Assembly: GCA_963776465.1 (NCBI GenBank)
Contig: CAVZMV010000002.1
Span: 248,001 to 312,000, forward strand
DNA: 64,000 nt
Direction: 5' to 3'
Source of the DNA: DASRHK01 sp963776465
GTDB taxonomy: Bacteria; Pseudomonadota; Gammaproteobacteria; Nevskiales; Nevskiaceae
The translations under genes and the position numbers were made by a program. Each line of letters starts with the position of its first letter. The first letter of the stretch is position 1. The notes below the pieces were generated by a model. It was given only the letters and a program-made list of their open reading frames with translations. It had not been told where the DNA came from and ran no database searches. Below, one piece after another: positions 22,772-31,412 of the stretch.

Positions 22772-24520
22772 CTAGGCGGCCACCGTCACGTGCGTGAGTG
22801 ATTCGAGGCGATCGCGCTGCGCCTGCGGGTCCGTGTCGCTCAGCATGCGGCGCACTTCCTCGCGCAAGCGTCCCACGTCCGACTCGATGATCAGGCGCTT
22901 GACCTCGAGCACGCTCGACGGGTGCATCGAGAACTCGGTCAGGCCCAGGCCCAGCAGCAGACGCGTGTAGCGCCGGTCGCCGGCCATCTCGCCGCACATC
23001 GCCACCGGGATGCCGCCGCCGGCGCCGCCCTCGATGGTCATGCGGATGAGCTGCAGCACGGCTGGGTGCAGCGGGTCGTACAGGTAATTGACCTCTTCGT
23101 CGACGCGGTCGATCGCGAGCGTGTACTGGATCAGGTCGTTGGTGCCGATCGAGAAGAAGCGCGCGTAGCGCGCGAGCATCGGCGTCACCAGCGCCGCGGC
23201 CGGGATCTCGATCATTGCGCCGACCGGGACGTCGTAGCCCGGCGCGATGCCCTCGCGGGTCAGTTCGTCGTGCGCCACGCGGATCAGGCTGTGCGCCTGC
23301 CGGAATTCCTGCAGGTTGGAGATCATCGGCAGCATGATCTGGGTCTGCCCGTGTCGGGCGGCGCGCAGCAGCGCGCGCACCTGCACGCGGAACAGCTCCG
23401 GCTCCTTCAGGCACAGGCGGATGGCGCGCACGCCCAGCGCCGGATTGTTCGGCGTCGGTCCGTGCGCCCGCCCCGAGTCGACCTGCTTGTCCGCGCCCAG
23501 ATCCAGCGTGCGGATGGTGATGGGACCCTTGACCGAGGAGATGACGCGCGCGTAGGCGTCGTACTGCTCCTCCTCCGTCGGCAGGCCCTTGCGGTTCATG
23601 TAGAGGAACTCGGTGCGGTACAGGCCGACGCCCTCGGCGCCCGCGTCCTGCGCCTCCTTGGCGTCCTCCGGCAGCTCGATGTTGGCGAGAAGCTTGATCT
23701 TCACGCCGTCGCGCGACACCGCCTGCACGTCCTTCAGCTTCACCAGCGTGCTGCGGTAGACCCGATCGTCCTCTTGCTTGCGCCGGTAGAACGCCAGCGC
23801 CTGCTCGTCGGGCGCCGCCAGCACGTGCCCGCGCTCGCCGTCGACGATCAGCTGCTCGTCCTCGCGCAGCAGCCGGCGCGCGTTGTGCAGACCGACCACC
23901 GCCGGGATGCCGAGGCTGCGCGCCAGGATGGCGGTGTGCGACAGCGGCCCGCCGTACTCCGTCACGAACGCCACGACCGACTGCTGCGCCAGCAGGATGA
24001 TGTCGGCCGGCGTGACGTCGTCGGCGACGGCGACGAACGGCTCGCCCGGCTCGTCGCGCGCCGCCGGCATCGCCCGCTCGCTCTTGAGCAGGATGCGCAG
24101 CACGCGCGTGCAGACGTGCTCGACGTCGTCCTTGCGCGTGCGCAGGTAGGGATCCTCCATCTGCTCGAACACCGAGACCAGCGCGTCGCGCGAGCGGCGC
24201 AGCGCCGCCTCGGCGTTGACCCGCTGCGCGCGGATGTGGGCGACGGTGGACTCGCTGATCGAGCGGTCGTCGAGCATCAGGATGTGCGTGTCGATGAACG
24301 CGGCGATGTCGCCCGGCGTGCCGACCGGGATCTGCTCGCGCACCTGACGCAGCTGCTCCTTGGCGCGGCTGTGCGCGCCCTGGAAGCGCGTGACCTCGTG
24401 CTCGACGTCGGCCGGCTCGATCGTGTACTCGGGGATCTCCAGGTCGCCGCCGGAGAGACGCTGCACCCGGCCGATGCCGATGCCGCGGGAGACGCCGATG
24501 CCGGAGAGCCACAGGGCCAT
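22772..24520 (-). CDS. ptsI: Phosphoenolpyruvate-protein phosphotransferase (enzyme I)
   Basis: Enzyme I takes phosphate from PEP and passes it to HPr. The 582-residue length is normal. The phospho-His is in GGPLSHTAILARSLGIPAVVG; the PEP-binding part has EFLYMNRKGLPTEEEQYDAY, GPITIRTLDLGADKQ, MLPMISNLQEF, GAMIEIPAA, DLIQYTLAIDR and VAMCGEMAGD. Its ATG directly abuts the ptsH stop. It is the last gene of the rpoN/PTS operon. No EIIB/EIIC sugar permease is in the window, so this PTS looks regulatory. Confidence 0.97.
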   Translation of the reverse strand: MALWLSGIGVSRGIGIGRVQRLSGGDLEIPEYTIEPADVEHEVTRFQGAHSRAKEQLRQVREQIPVGTPGDIAAFIDTHILMLDDRSISESTVAHIRAQRVNAEAALRRSRDALVSVFEQMEDPYLRTRKDDVEHVCTRVLRILLKSERAMPAARDEPGEPFVAVADDVTPADIILLAQQSVVAFVTEYGGPLSHTAILARSLGIPAVVGLHNARRLLREDEQLIVDGERGHVLAAPDEQALAFYRRKQEDDRVYRSTLVKLKDVQAVSRDGVKIKLLANIELPEDAKEAQDAGAEGVGLYRTEFLYMNRKGLPTEEEQYDAYARVISSVKGPITIRTLDLGADKQVDSGRAHGPTPNNPALGVRAIRLCLKEPELFRVQVRALLRAARHGQTQIMLPMISNLQEFRQAHSLIRVAHDELTREGIAPGYDVPVGAMIEIPAAALVTPMLARYARFFSIGTNDLIQYTLAIDRVDEEVNYLYDPLHPAVLQLIRMTIEGGAGGGIPVAMCGEMAGDRRYTRLLLGLGLTEFSMHPSSVLEVKRLIIESDVGRLREEVRRMLSDTDPQAQRDRLESLTHVTVAA

Positions 24521-24787
24521 CTAGGCTTCTTCCCCGAACTTGTCCGCGATCAGCCTGGTGAGCGCGGCCAGCGCGGCTTCGGCGTCCTCGCCTTCGGCGA
24601 TCAGCGTGACCTTCGCGCCAAGCCCCGCGGCGAGCATCATCACGCCCATGATGCTCTTGCCGCTGACCACGCGGCTGTCGCGACGGATGCGGATGTCGCA
24701 CTTGAACTTCGACGCCGTCATGACGAGCTTGGCGGCGGCGCGCGCGTGCAGGCCGAGCTTGTTGACGATGGTGACCGCGGCTTCCAT
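24521..24787 (-). CDS. ptsH: Phosphocarrier protein HPr
   Basis: The 88-residue HPr has phospho-acceptor His14 in NKLGLHARAAAKLV and the regulatory serine Ser45 in VSGKSIMGVMMLAAGLG, the target of HPr kinase. Both residues are intact, which agrees with the hprK gene two genes upstream. Start and stop are immediately flanked by manX and ptsI. Confidence 0.97.
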   Translation of the reverse strand: MEAAVTIVNKLGLHARAAAKLVMTASKFKCDIRIRRDSRVVSGKSIMGVMMLAAGLGAKVTLIAEGEDAEAALAALTRLIADKFGEEA

Positions 24788-25201
24788 CTACTTCTTGTCT
24801 CCGGGCTTCTCGGGCGGCTGGCACACCGCCACGCCGCGCTGACCGCCCTCCACCGCCGCCTGCGTCATCGCCGCCAGGTCCAGCGCCGGGTAGTTGTAGA
24901 TGCGCATCAGCATCGGCAGGTTGACGCCGGCGATCACCCGCGTCTGCGGCGTCGCGCCGAGCTGCGAGGCGATGTTGCTCGGCGTCGAGCCGAAAGCGTC
25001 GGTGAGGATCAGCACGCCGGCGCCGGTGTTGAGCTTCTCGATCAGGCGGCCGCCCTGGCGCAGCAGCACTTCCGGCGACTGCACGCGCCGGATCTCGAGC
25101 ACCGAGGTCTGCAGCGACAGGCTGCCCATGGTCTCGGTGATGGTGTTGATCAGCAGCTGCCCGAGCCGCCCGTGCGTGACCAGCAGGATGCCGACGCTCA
25201 T
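24788..25201 (-). CDS. Mannose-family PTS EIIA component
   Basis: The 137-residue protein is an EIIA-Man-type domain (PF03610) with phospho-His10 in LLVTHGRLGQLL, and VLILTDAFGSTPSNIASQL and VIAGVNLPMLMR. It normally relays phosphate to EIIB, but no EIIB/EIIC partner is present, as in many betaproteobacteria where it is thought to have a regulatory role. The C-terminus is charged (EKPGDKK). It lies between rapZ and ptsH. Confidence 0.92.
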   Translation of the reverse strand: MSVGILLVTHGRLGQLLINTITETMGSLSLQTSVLEIRRVQSPEVLLRQGGRLIEKLNTGAGVLILTDAFGSTPSNIASQLGATPQTRVIAGVNLPMLMRIYNYPALDLAAMTQAAVEGGQRGVAVCQPPEKPGDKK

Positions 25202-25227
25202 CTAGTGTGTCCTCATGGCGGCGTTTT

Positions 25228-26085
25228 TCAGGAGAGCTCGCGGTGATTGACGGTGAGCGGATCGTAGCTGCCGCGGAAGTGCTGGGCCAGCCGCTCGACG
25301 ATGTACGGGGAGCGGTGCTTGCCGCCGGTGCAGCCGACGGCAACGGTCAGGTAGTTGACGTCCTGCGCGGCGATCCGCGGCAGCCAGCTTTCCAGGAAGC
25401 GGCGGATGTCCGAGAGCATGTTCTGCACGTCCGCGTGCTGCTCGAGGTACTCGATGACGGGCGCGTCCAGGCCGGTCAGCGGGCGCAGGGTCTTCTCCCA
25501 GTGCGGATTGGGCAGGCAGCGCACGTCGAACAGGAAGTCGATGCCGTCGGGCACCCCGTTCTTGAACGCGAACGACAGGAACGTCACCGCCAGCCGGCCG
25601 TGCGCGGCGCTGGCCTCGCGGCTGCGGATGGCGTCGCGCAGCTCGTGCAGGTTGAAGTTGCCGGTGTCCAGGACGAAGTCGGCGCAATCGACGATCGGCT
25701 TGAGCAGGCGACGCTCGCGCGCGATCGCCTGCTCGAGCGCAACGTCGGCCCCGGTCAGCGGATGCTTGCGCCGCGTCTCGCTGTAGCGGCGCAGGATCAC
25801 CTCGTCGGACGCGGTCAGGAAAATCACGCGCACCTGCAGCTGGCGCTCGCGCAGCCGCTGCAGGTATTTGGGGAACGCGCGGATCTCGCGCGTGCTGGCG
25901 CGCGCGTCGATGCCGATGGCCAGCTTCTCGTAACGGCCCTCGAGCGACTTGACCACCCGCGAGGAGCGTCCGCCGATCAGCGGCAGCGGCAGGTTGTCGA
26001 TGCAGTAGTAGCCCAGGTCCTCGTACTGCTTGAGCGCCACCGTCTTGCCGGCGCCCGACATGCCGCTGACGATCACCAGTTGCAT
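25228..26085 (-). CDS. rapZ: RNase adapter protein RapZ
   Basis: The 285-residue P-loop protein has Walker A SGMSGAGKTVALKQYEDLGY, DNLPLPLIGG, a Walker-B-like FLTASDEVILRRYSETRRKHPL, and the conserved C-terminal half with FKNGVPDGIDFLFDVRCLPNP and VAVGCTGGKHRSPYIVERLA. In E. coli RapZ delivers small RNAs to RNase E and controls glucosamine-6-phosphate synthesis. Its ATG overlaps the hprK stop by one base. Confidence 0.95.
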   Translation of the reverse strand: MQLVIVSGMSGAGKTVALKQYEDLGYYCIDNLPLPLIGGRSSRVVKSLEGRYEKLAIGIDARASTREIRAFPKYLQRLRERQLQVRVIFLTASDEVILRRYSETRRKHPLTGADVALEQAIARERRLLKPIVDCADFVLDTGNFNLHELRDAIRSREASAAHGRLAVTFLSFAFKNGVPDGIDFLFDVRCLPNPHWEKTLRPLTGLDAPVIEYLEQHADVQNMLSDIRRFLESWLPRIAAQDVNYLTVAVGCTGGKHRSPYIVERLAQHFRGSYDPLTVNHRELS

Positions 26086-26663
26086 CAGGAATCCCTGCCT
26101 ATGGCGGTCTGCTGACGGACGATCATTTCCTCGTCCGACCGGTACCCGAACAGCCGCAGCCAGTGGTCGCGGCAGGCAGCTTCTGCGAGCGCGCGCTGAT
26201 TATGCCCGAGCCGGGCCCGCAGACCGATCGCCGGCACCGCTACGCCCAGGAGCTCGCGGACGCTGCGCTGACCCGACAGGCGTGACTGGGCGTCATCCGG
26301 TGGGGCGTCGCCTGGGCAATGGCGCAGCTCGAGGATCAGATCGACGCGCTGCACCTCGCCGAGGGACGCGTCGCCGTACAGCCGCCTGACGTTCACGACA
26401 CCGAGCCCGCGCACTTCCAGAAGGTCACGCAGCAGCGCGGGGCAGCGACCGAGCAGGATTCCAGCGGCAGGCCGGACGATTTCGACCGCGTCGTCGGCGA
26501 TGAGGCGGTGGCCATGGCTCACCAGCTCCAGCGCCAGCTCGCTCTTGCCGACGCCGCTGTCGCCGGTGACGAGCAGCCCAAGCGCATGCACTTCCAAGAA
26601 GACGCCGGAGATCGTCTGGGCGCCCGTCCAGTCGATCGTGAGCCGATGCAGCGGCGGCGCCAT
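26085..26663 (-). CDS. hprK: HPr kinase/phosphorylase, catalytic domain only
   Basis: The 192-residue protein contains the HprK catalytic core: Walker A TGDSGVGKSELALEL, RLIADDAVEI, the signature LEVRGLGVVNVRRLYGD, and a C-terminal GVAVPAIGLRARLGHNQRALAEAA. HprK phosphorylates HPr on its regulatory serine and also removes that phosphate. Typical betaproteobacterial HprK has about 310 residues with an N-terminal domain of some 130. Here only 22 bases separate the start from the ptsN stop, so that domain is absent, as in the short alphaproteobacterial forms. Confidence 0.88.
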   Translation of the reverse strand: MAPPLHRLTIDWTGAQTISGVFLEVHALGLLVTGDSGVGKSELALELVSHGHRLIADDAVEIVRPAAGILLGRCPALLRDLLEVRGLGVVNVRRLYGDASLGEVQRVDLILELRHCPGDAPPDDAQSRLSGQRSVRELLGVAVPAIGLRARLGHNQRALAEAACRDHWLRLFGYRSDEEMIVRQQTAIGRDS

Positions 26664-26685
26664 CGACGCGCCCCGGGTGCGCGCC

Positions 26686-27141
26686 TCAGGCAGGCGTGTA
26701 ATGCGTGATCAGCTTGTGCAGCGCCTTGTCGTCGGTGGTATCACGCAGCTTGGCGCAGAACGCCTCGTTGGAGAACATCTCGGCGATGGCCGCCAGGTGC
26801 TTCAGATGCTCCTCGGTGGCCTGCTGCGGCACCAGCAGCCCGAACACCAGGTCGACAGGAGCGCCGTCATGCGCGTCGTAGTCGACGGCGTGCTTCAGGC
26901 GCATGAACGCGCCGACGCTCTGCGCAACGCCGGCGACCCTGCCGTGCGGAATCGCAACGCCGTGGCCAAGGCCGGTGCTGCCGAGCTTCTCGCGGCCGAT
27001 GAGGCTGTTGAACACGTCGCCGGACGACAGCGACGAGCCCCCGGCAAGCAGGCGCGAGAGCTCCTCGAGAACCTTCTTCTTGCTGCCGTAGGCGCCGCTG
27101 GCGACGACACGATCGGCGGAGAGGATGTCGGAAAGCTTCAT
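26686..27141 (-). CDS. ptsN: PTS IIA-like nitrogen regulatory protein
   Basis: EIIA-Ntr is the terminal phosphate acceptor of the nitrogen-related PTS and regulates potassium and carbon/nitrogen balance. The 151-residue protein has phospho-His66 in GHGVAIPHGRV, plus NSLIGREKLGSTGLG, DLVFGLLVPQQATEEHLKHLA and the terminal KLITHYTPA. It sits between hpf and hprK as in other betaproteobacteria. Confidence 0.95.
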   Translation of the reverse strand: MKLSDILSADRVVASGAYGSKKKVLEELSRLLAGGSSLSSGDVFNSLIGREKLGSTGLGHGVAIPHGRVAGVAQSVGAFMRLKHAVDYDAHDGAPVDLVFGLLVPQQATEEHLKHLAAIAEMFSNEAFCAKLRDTTDDKALHKLITHYTPA

Positions 27142-27166
27142 ATGTTTTTCTCGTTTCCGTCAAAGC

Positions 27167-27197
27167 AAAGGGCCCGGAATTTTTCTCCGGGCCCTTT
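27167..27197. terminator. Hairpin between hpf and ptsN
   Basis: A perfect 12-bp stem (27167-27178 with 27186-27197) with a 7-base loop separates hpf from ptsN. On the minus strand the stem ends in CCCTTTGCTTT, a modest T tract, and the plus strand ends in TTTTATTTTAT. It may partly terminate or process the rpoN-hpf transcript before the PTS genes. Confidence 0.65.
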
Positions 27198-27201
27198 TAT
27201 T

Positions 27202-27525
27202 TTATACCGCGACCTGGCCCTTCTGTTTCTCCTTGGCGTGATGGTCGCGGGTCTTCTCCTTGAATTTCCGCGTCTGGCTGTCGAGCTTGTCGACCAGCAC
27301 GTCGATCGCGGCGTACATGTTCTCGTCGACGGCCTGCGCATGCAGGTCTGCGCCGCGCGTGTGCACCGTCGCCTCCGCCTTGTGCCGCAGCTTGTCGACG
27401 GTGAGGATCACGGTCGCCTTGATCAGGTGATCGAAATGGCGCTCGAGCCGCTTGAGCTTGGTGGCGACGTAGTCACGCAGCGGATCCGTGAGTTCGACGT
27501 GGTGGCCGGAGATGTTGAGATTCAT
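27202..27525 (-). CDS. hpf: Short-form ribosome hibernation promoting factor
   Basis: The 107-residue protein is a short HPF/RaiA-type factor: MNLNISGHHVELTDPLRDYVATKLKRLERHF-type N-terminus, KATVILTVDKLRHKAEAT, VDENMYAAIDVLVDKLDSQTRKFKEK, with a basic tail (HHAKEKQKGQ). It binds the 30S decoding region and stabilises inactive 100S ribosomes in stationary phase. Its place after rpoN is conserved. Confidence 0.94.
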   Translation of the reverse strand: MNLNISGHHVELTDPLRDYVATKLKRLERHFDHLIKATVILTVDKLRHKAEATVHTRGADLHAQAVDENMYAAIDVLVDKLDSQTRKFKEKTRDHHAKEKQKGQVAV

Positions 27526-27545
27526 CGCGTACTCCTACTCTGTGA

Positions 27546-27559
27546 GGCCCCCGGGGGCC
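27546..27559. repeat. 14-bp GC palindrome between rpoN and hpf
   Basis: GGCCCCCGGGGGCC is a perfect palindrome in the 48 bases between the rpoN stop and the hpf start. There is no T tract after it. It could be a processing or stability element; chance is possible given the base composition. Confidence 0.5.
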
Positions 27560-27573
27560 CTAAAGAACAGCTC

Positions 27574-29025
27574 CTACGAGATGGCGGGCTTGCGCTCGTG
27601 TGACGGCGGGATGCCCATCGCCTCGCGGTACTTGGCGACCGTGCGACGCGCGACCTGAATGCCCTCCTTCAACAGCAGGTCGGCGATCGTACTGTCCGAT
27701 AACGGCTTGTCCTGGGGTTCGGCGCCGATCAGCCGCTTGATCATGGCGTGGATGGCAGTGGCCGAGCAGGTGCCACCCTGGGTGGTGGACACATGGCTCG
27801 AGAAGAAATACTTGAGCTCGTAGAAACCCCGCGGCGTGAGCATGTACTTGTTGGCAGTGGCGCGGGATACAGTCGATTCATGGACGCCGAGTCTCTCCGC
27901 CACGTCCCGCAGCACGAGGGGACGCATGGCTTCCTCTCCATATTCCAGAAAAGCGCGCTGCTCTTCAACGATGGACTGGGCCACCCGAAGCAGCGTATCG
28001 TTGCGGGATTCCAGGGCGCTGATGAAATAACGCGCCTCCTGCAGATGCGTCTTCAGCGTCTGCTGATCCCGCGACGTATCCGAGCGGCGTACGAACCCCA
28101 GGTAGTGCGGATTGATGCGCAGGCGCGGCGCCGTCTCCGCGTTGAGCGACACCACCCAGCGGCCGTTCTTCTTGGTGACGATGACGTCCGGGGCGGCGTA
28201 GTTGGCTTCGTGCGCCTGGTACGGGCGACCGGGATGCGGCTGCAGCGAGTGGATCAACGCCAGCGTCTTCTTGAGCGTTTCCTCGTCCAGCCCGGTCGCC
28301 TCGCGCAGCGCGTTGTCGTCGTGGCGCGCCAGCACCAGCATGTGCTGGTTGATGATGTCGATGGCGGCCGCCCGCTCGGGGAGATCCTCCGGGTACTGCA
28401 GCACCTGCAGCCGCAAGCACTCCTGCAGGTCTCGCGCGCCGACGCCGGCCGGGTCGAAATCCTGGATCGCCTTGAGCACGCGCTCGACGTCTTCCTGGGA
28501 GGCGCCCAGCGTTCCCTGCAGCTGGATGCACGCCTCACCGAAATCCTTGAGATAGCCCTCCTCGTCGATGGCGTCGATCAGGTACTCGGCGATCTGGGCT
28601 TCTGCCTCCGAGAACGGCGCAAGGCGCGCCTGCCACAGCAGGTGCTCGCGCAGCGTGACGCCGCTGTGCAGGTTGGCCTGCCGGAATTCGTGCAGATCCT
28701 CCTCGTCGGAGGCATCGCGGGTGCTGGCGCTGCTGCCGCCCTCGTAAACGTTGTCGTCGCCCCAGTCGAGCTCGACGGGCAGCTCTTCGTCGTGCGCCTC
28801 TTCCTTGGTCGGGGGCGTCTCGATGACGGTCTCTGCGATCGCCGCCTCCTCGATCGGTGTTTCCGCTTCCGGCTCGTCGACCTCGAGCATCACGTTGGAT
28901 TCGAGCGCCTGCTGGATCTCCTGCTGCAGATCCAGGCTCGACAGCTGCAGCAGGCGGATCGCCTGTTGCAGCGCCGGTGTCATGGTCAGCGACTGGCCGA
29001 CCCGGAGGGAGAGCGACTGCTTCAT
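27574..29025 (-). CDS. rpoN: RNA polymerase sigma-54 factor
   Basis: The 483-residue RpoN has the Gln/Leu-rich activator-interacting region I (SLSLRVGQSLTMTPALQQAI, LLQLSSLDLQQEI), an acidic region II (residues about 45-110), the core-binding and HTH regions (LRDVAERLGVHESTVSRATANKYMLTP) and the RpoN box ARRTVAKYRE. It recognises -24/-12 promoters, two of which are proposed in this window, and needs an NtrC-type activator such as the one at 15788-17140. lptA/lptB, often upstream, are replaced by pgk. Confidence 0.97.
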   Translation of the reverse strand: MKQSLSLRVGQSLTMTPALQQAIRLLQLSSLDLQQEIQQALESNVMLEVDEPEAETPIEEAAIAETVIETPPTKEEAHDEELPVELDWGDDNVYEGGSSASTRDASDEEDLHEFRQANLHSGVTLREHLLWQARLAPFSEAEAQIAEYLIDAIDEEGYLKDFGEACIQLQGTLGASQEDVERVLKAIQDFDPAGVGARDLQECLRLQVLQYPEDLPERAAAIDIINQHMLVLARHDDNALREATGLDEETLKKTLALIHSLQPHPGRPYQAHEANYAAPDVIVTKKNGRWVVSLNAETAPRLRINPHYLGFVRRSDTSRDQQTLKTHLQEARYFISALESRNDTLLRVAQSIVEEQRAFLEYGEEAMRPLVLRDVAERLGVHESTVSRATANKYMLTPRGFYELKYFFSSHVSTTQGGTCSATAIHAMIKRLIGAEPQDKPLSDSTIADLLLKEGIQVARRTVAKYREAMGIPPSHERKPAIS

Positions 29026-29162
29026 TCGCGTTTGAGGCGGCTCTGGGACTTCATTCTATGCCCGCGCGCCGCTCGCGTGGCTAGATCAATTGTCATGGGT
29101 TGCGAGCGCAAAATGATTGGTTTCCCTGCCCATCACATCTGACCGTCCCGCTGCCCAGACGT

Positions 29163-30350
29163 TCAGACGCTCCGGTCGCGGGCGCGCTGCTCCAGGACGG
29201 ACACGGCCGGCAGCTTCTTGCCCTCGAGGAACTCGAGGAACGCGCCGCCGCCGGTGGAGATGTAGTCGATGCCATCCGCCACGCCGAACTTGTCGATCGC
29301 GGCCAGCGTATCGCCGCCGCCGGCCAGCGAGAATGCGCTGCTGTCGGCGATGGCTTTGGCCAGCGCCCGCGTTCCGCCGGCGAAGGCTTCGTACTCGAAG
29401 ACGCCGACCGGCCCGTTCCAGACGATGGTGCCGGCCGAGGCGAGTTGCTGGCCCAGCTTGGCGCGTGTACGGGGCCCGATGTCCAGGATCATCTCGTCGT
29501 CCTGGACCTCGCTGACGGCGCGCGTTTCGGCGCGTGCTTCGGCAGAAATCTCGGTGGCGACGATCACGTCCTCCGGCAGCGGGATGTCGCCCCCGCGCTG
29601 ACGGATCTTCGCCCGGATGTTCCGGGCGGTGTCGAGCATGTCCATCTCGCACAGCGACCTGCCGACCTTGTGGCCGGCTGCCGCCAGGAACGTGTTGGCG
29701 ATGCCGCCGCCGATGATCAGCTGGTCGGCCACGTCCGCGAGGTTGTCGAGGAGGTCCAGCTTGGTCGAAACCTTGCTGCCGCCGACGATGATCGCCAGCG
29801 GACGCTGCGGCTTGGCCAGCGCCTTGCCCAAGGCATCCAGCTCCGCCGCCAGCAACGGGCCCGCGCACGCGATCGGCGCGAACTTCGCAACGCCATGCGT
29901 GGAAGCCTCGGCTCGGTGCGCGGTGCCGAACGCGTCCATCACGTATACGTCGCACAGCGCGGCCATTTTGCGTGCGAGCGCTTCGTCGTCGTCCTTCTCC
30001 CCTTTCAGGAAGCGCGTGTTCTCGCCGAGTGCGAGCTCGCCGGCCTTGATCTGCACGCCGTCGATCCAGTTCGACAGCAGCGGCACCTTGCGGCCGAGAT
30101 GCTGGGAGAGCCAATCGGCCACCGGTGCCAGGGAGCTGGCCTGATCGAACTGTCCGGCCTTGGGCCGCCCCAGGTGCGAGACCACCAGCACCGCCGCGCC
30201 TTTCTCGAGCGCGGCCTTCAGTGTCGGCAGCGACGCGCGCAGGCGGGCGTCCGACGTGATGCGCCCGTCCTGCACCGGCACGTTGAGATCCTGGCGGATC
30301 AGCAGGCGCTTGCCCTTGAGATCCAGATCGGCCATCCGCAGTACGGTCAT
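29163..30350 (-). CDS. pgk: Phosphoglycerate kinase
   Basis: The 395-residue glycolytic kinase transfers phosphate between 1,3-bisphosphoglycerate and ADP. Features: LRMADLDLKGKRLLIRQDLNVP at the start, VVSHLGRPK, LALGENTRF, AIIVGGSKVSTKLDLLDNL, IIGGGIANTF, GPVGVFEYEAF and the C-terminal ISTGGGAFLEFLEGK. It is the last gene of tkt-gapA-pgk, nine bases after gapA. pyk and fba, often next, are not here. Confidence 0.97.
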   Translation of the reverse strand: MTVLRMADLDLKGKRLLIRQDLNVPVQDGRITSDARLRASLPTLKAALEKGAAVLVVSHLGRPKAGQFDQASSLAPVADWLSQHLGRKVPLLSNWIDGVQIKAGELALGENTRFLKGEKDDDEALARKMAALCDVYVMDAFGTAHRAEASTHGVAKFAPIACAGPLLAAELDALGKALAKPQRPLAIIVGGSKVSTKLDLLDNLADVADQLIIGGGIANTFLAAAGHKVGRSLCEMDMLDTARNIRAKIRQRGGDIPLPEDVIVATEISAEARAETRAVSEVQDDEMILDIGPRTRAKLGQQLASAGTIVWNGPVGVFEYEAFAGGTRALAKAIADSSAFSLAGGGDTLAAIDKFGVADGIDYISTGGGAFLEFLEGKKLPAVSVLEQRARDRSV

Positions 30351-30359
30351 GGCGGTTCC

Positions 30360-31361
30360 CTACTTGGCGGCCACCACGCGCACCATCTCCAGACACTTGT
30401 TGGAGTAACCCCATTCGTTGTCGTACCAGGACACCAGCTTGACGAACGTCGGGTCGAGCTGGATGCCGGCTTCGGCATCGAAGATCGAGGTGCGCGCATC
30501 GCCGCGGAAATCGGTGGCGACGACCTTGTCCTCGGTGTAGCCGAGGATGCCCTTCAGCGCGCCTTCGCTCTGCGCCTTCATCTCCGCGCAGATCTCCTTG
30601 TAGGTCGCCGGCTTGTCGAGCTCGGCGGTCAGATCGACGACGGACACGTCGGACGTCGGCACGCGGAACGACATGCCGGTGAGCTTCTTGTTGAGCGAAG
30701 GGATGACCACGCCGACCGCCTTGGCCGCGCCGGTCGACGACGGGATGATGTTCTCGAGGATGCCGCGCCCGCCGCGCCAGTCCTTGTTGCTCGGGCCATC
30801 GACGGTCTTCTGGGTCGCGGTGGTGGCGTGGATCGTCGTCATCAGCCCGCGCTTGATGCCCCACTTGTCGTGGATCACCTTGGCCAGCGGCGCCAGGCAG
30901 TTGGTCGTGCACGAAGCGTTGGAGATGATCGCCTGGCCGTCGTAGGTCTTGCAGTTGACGCCGAACACGAACATCGGCGTGTCATCCTTCGACGGCGCGG
31001 AGATGATGACTTTCCTGGCACCCGCGTCGACGTGCTTCTGCGCCGCCGCCTTGTCCAGGAACAACCCGGTGGATTCGATGACGACGTCCGCGCCGACGTC
31101 CTTCCACTTGAGGTTTGCCGGGTCGCGCTCCTGGGTCAGGCGGATCTTCCGGCCGTTGACGACCAGGGCGCCGCCGTCAACCGACAGCTCGCCCTTGAAC
31201 CGGCCGTGCACGGAGTCGTACTGCAGCATGTAGGCAAGGTAGTCGGGCTCCAGCAGATCGTTGATCCCGACGATCTCGATGTCCTTGAAGTTCTGCACCG
31301 CCGCGCGCAGCACGTTGCGGCCGATGCGCCCGAAGCCATTGATGCCCACTTTCACAGCCAT
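30360..31361 (-). CDS. gapA: Type I glyceraldehyde-3-phosphate dehydrogenase
   Basis: The 333-residue NAD-dependent enzyme oxidises glyceraldehyde-3-phosphate. The Rossmann motif is VGINGFGRIGRN, the catalytic cysteine is in ISNASCTTNCLAPL, and HATTATQKTVDGPS, RVPTSDVSVVDLTAE and SWYDNEWGYSNKCLEMV complete the fold. It lies between tkt and pgk on one strand, a common betaproteobacterial arrangement. Confidence 0.98.
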   Translation of the reverse strand: MAVKVGINGFGRIGRNVLRAAVQNFKDIEIVGINDLLEPDYLAYMLQYDSVHGRFKGELSVDGGALVVNGRKIRLTQERDPANLKWKDVGADVVIESTGLFLDKAAAQKHVDAGARKVIISAPSKDDTPMFVFGVNCKTYDGQAIISNASCTTNCLAPLAKVIHDKWGIKRGLMTTIHATTATQKTVDGPSNKDWRGGRGILENIIPSSTGAAKAVGVVIPSLNKKLTGMSFRVPTSDVSVVDLTAELDKPATYKEICAEMKAQSEGALKGILGYTEDKVVATDFRGDARTSIFDAEAGIQLDPTFVKLVSWYDNEWGYSNKCLEMVRVVAAK

Positions 31362-31412
31362 TGCTCTGTTCCTCTTGCGGATCGTTTGTTGAGAATCTGG
31401 TGAATGGGTTGC

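Noticed and set aside
22922..25246. 774-codon plus-strand frame opposite ptsI-ptsH-manX
   Set aside because: The PTS genes on the minus strand have all catalytic motifs; this frame has none.
29100..31403. 767-codon plus-strand frame opposite pgk and gapA
   Set aside because: pgk and gapA are certain on the other strand; composition of this frame is typical of antisense GC-rich frames.
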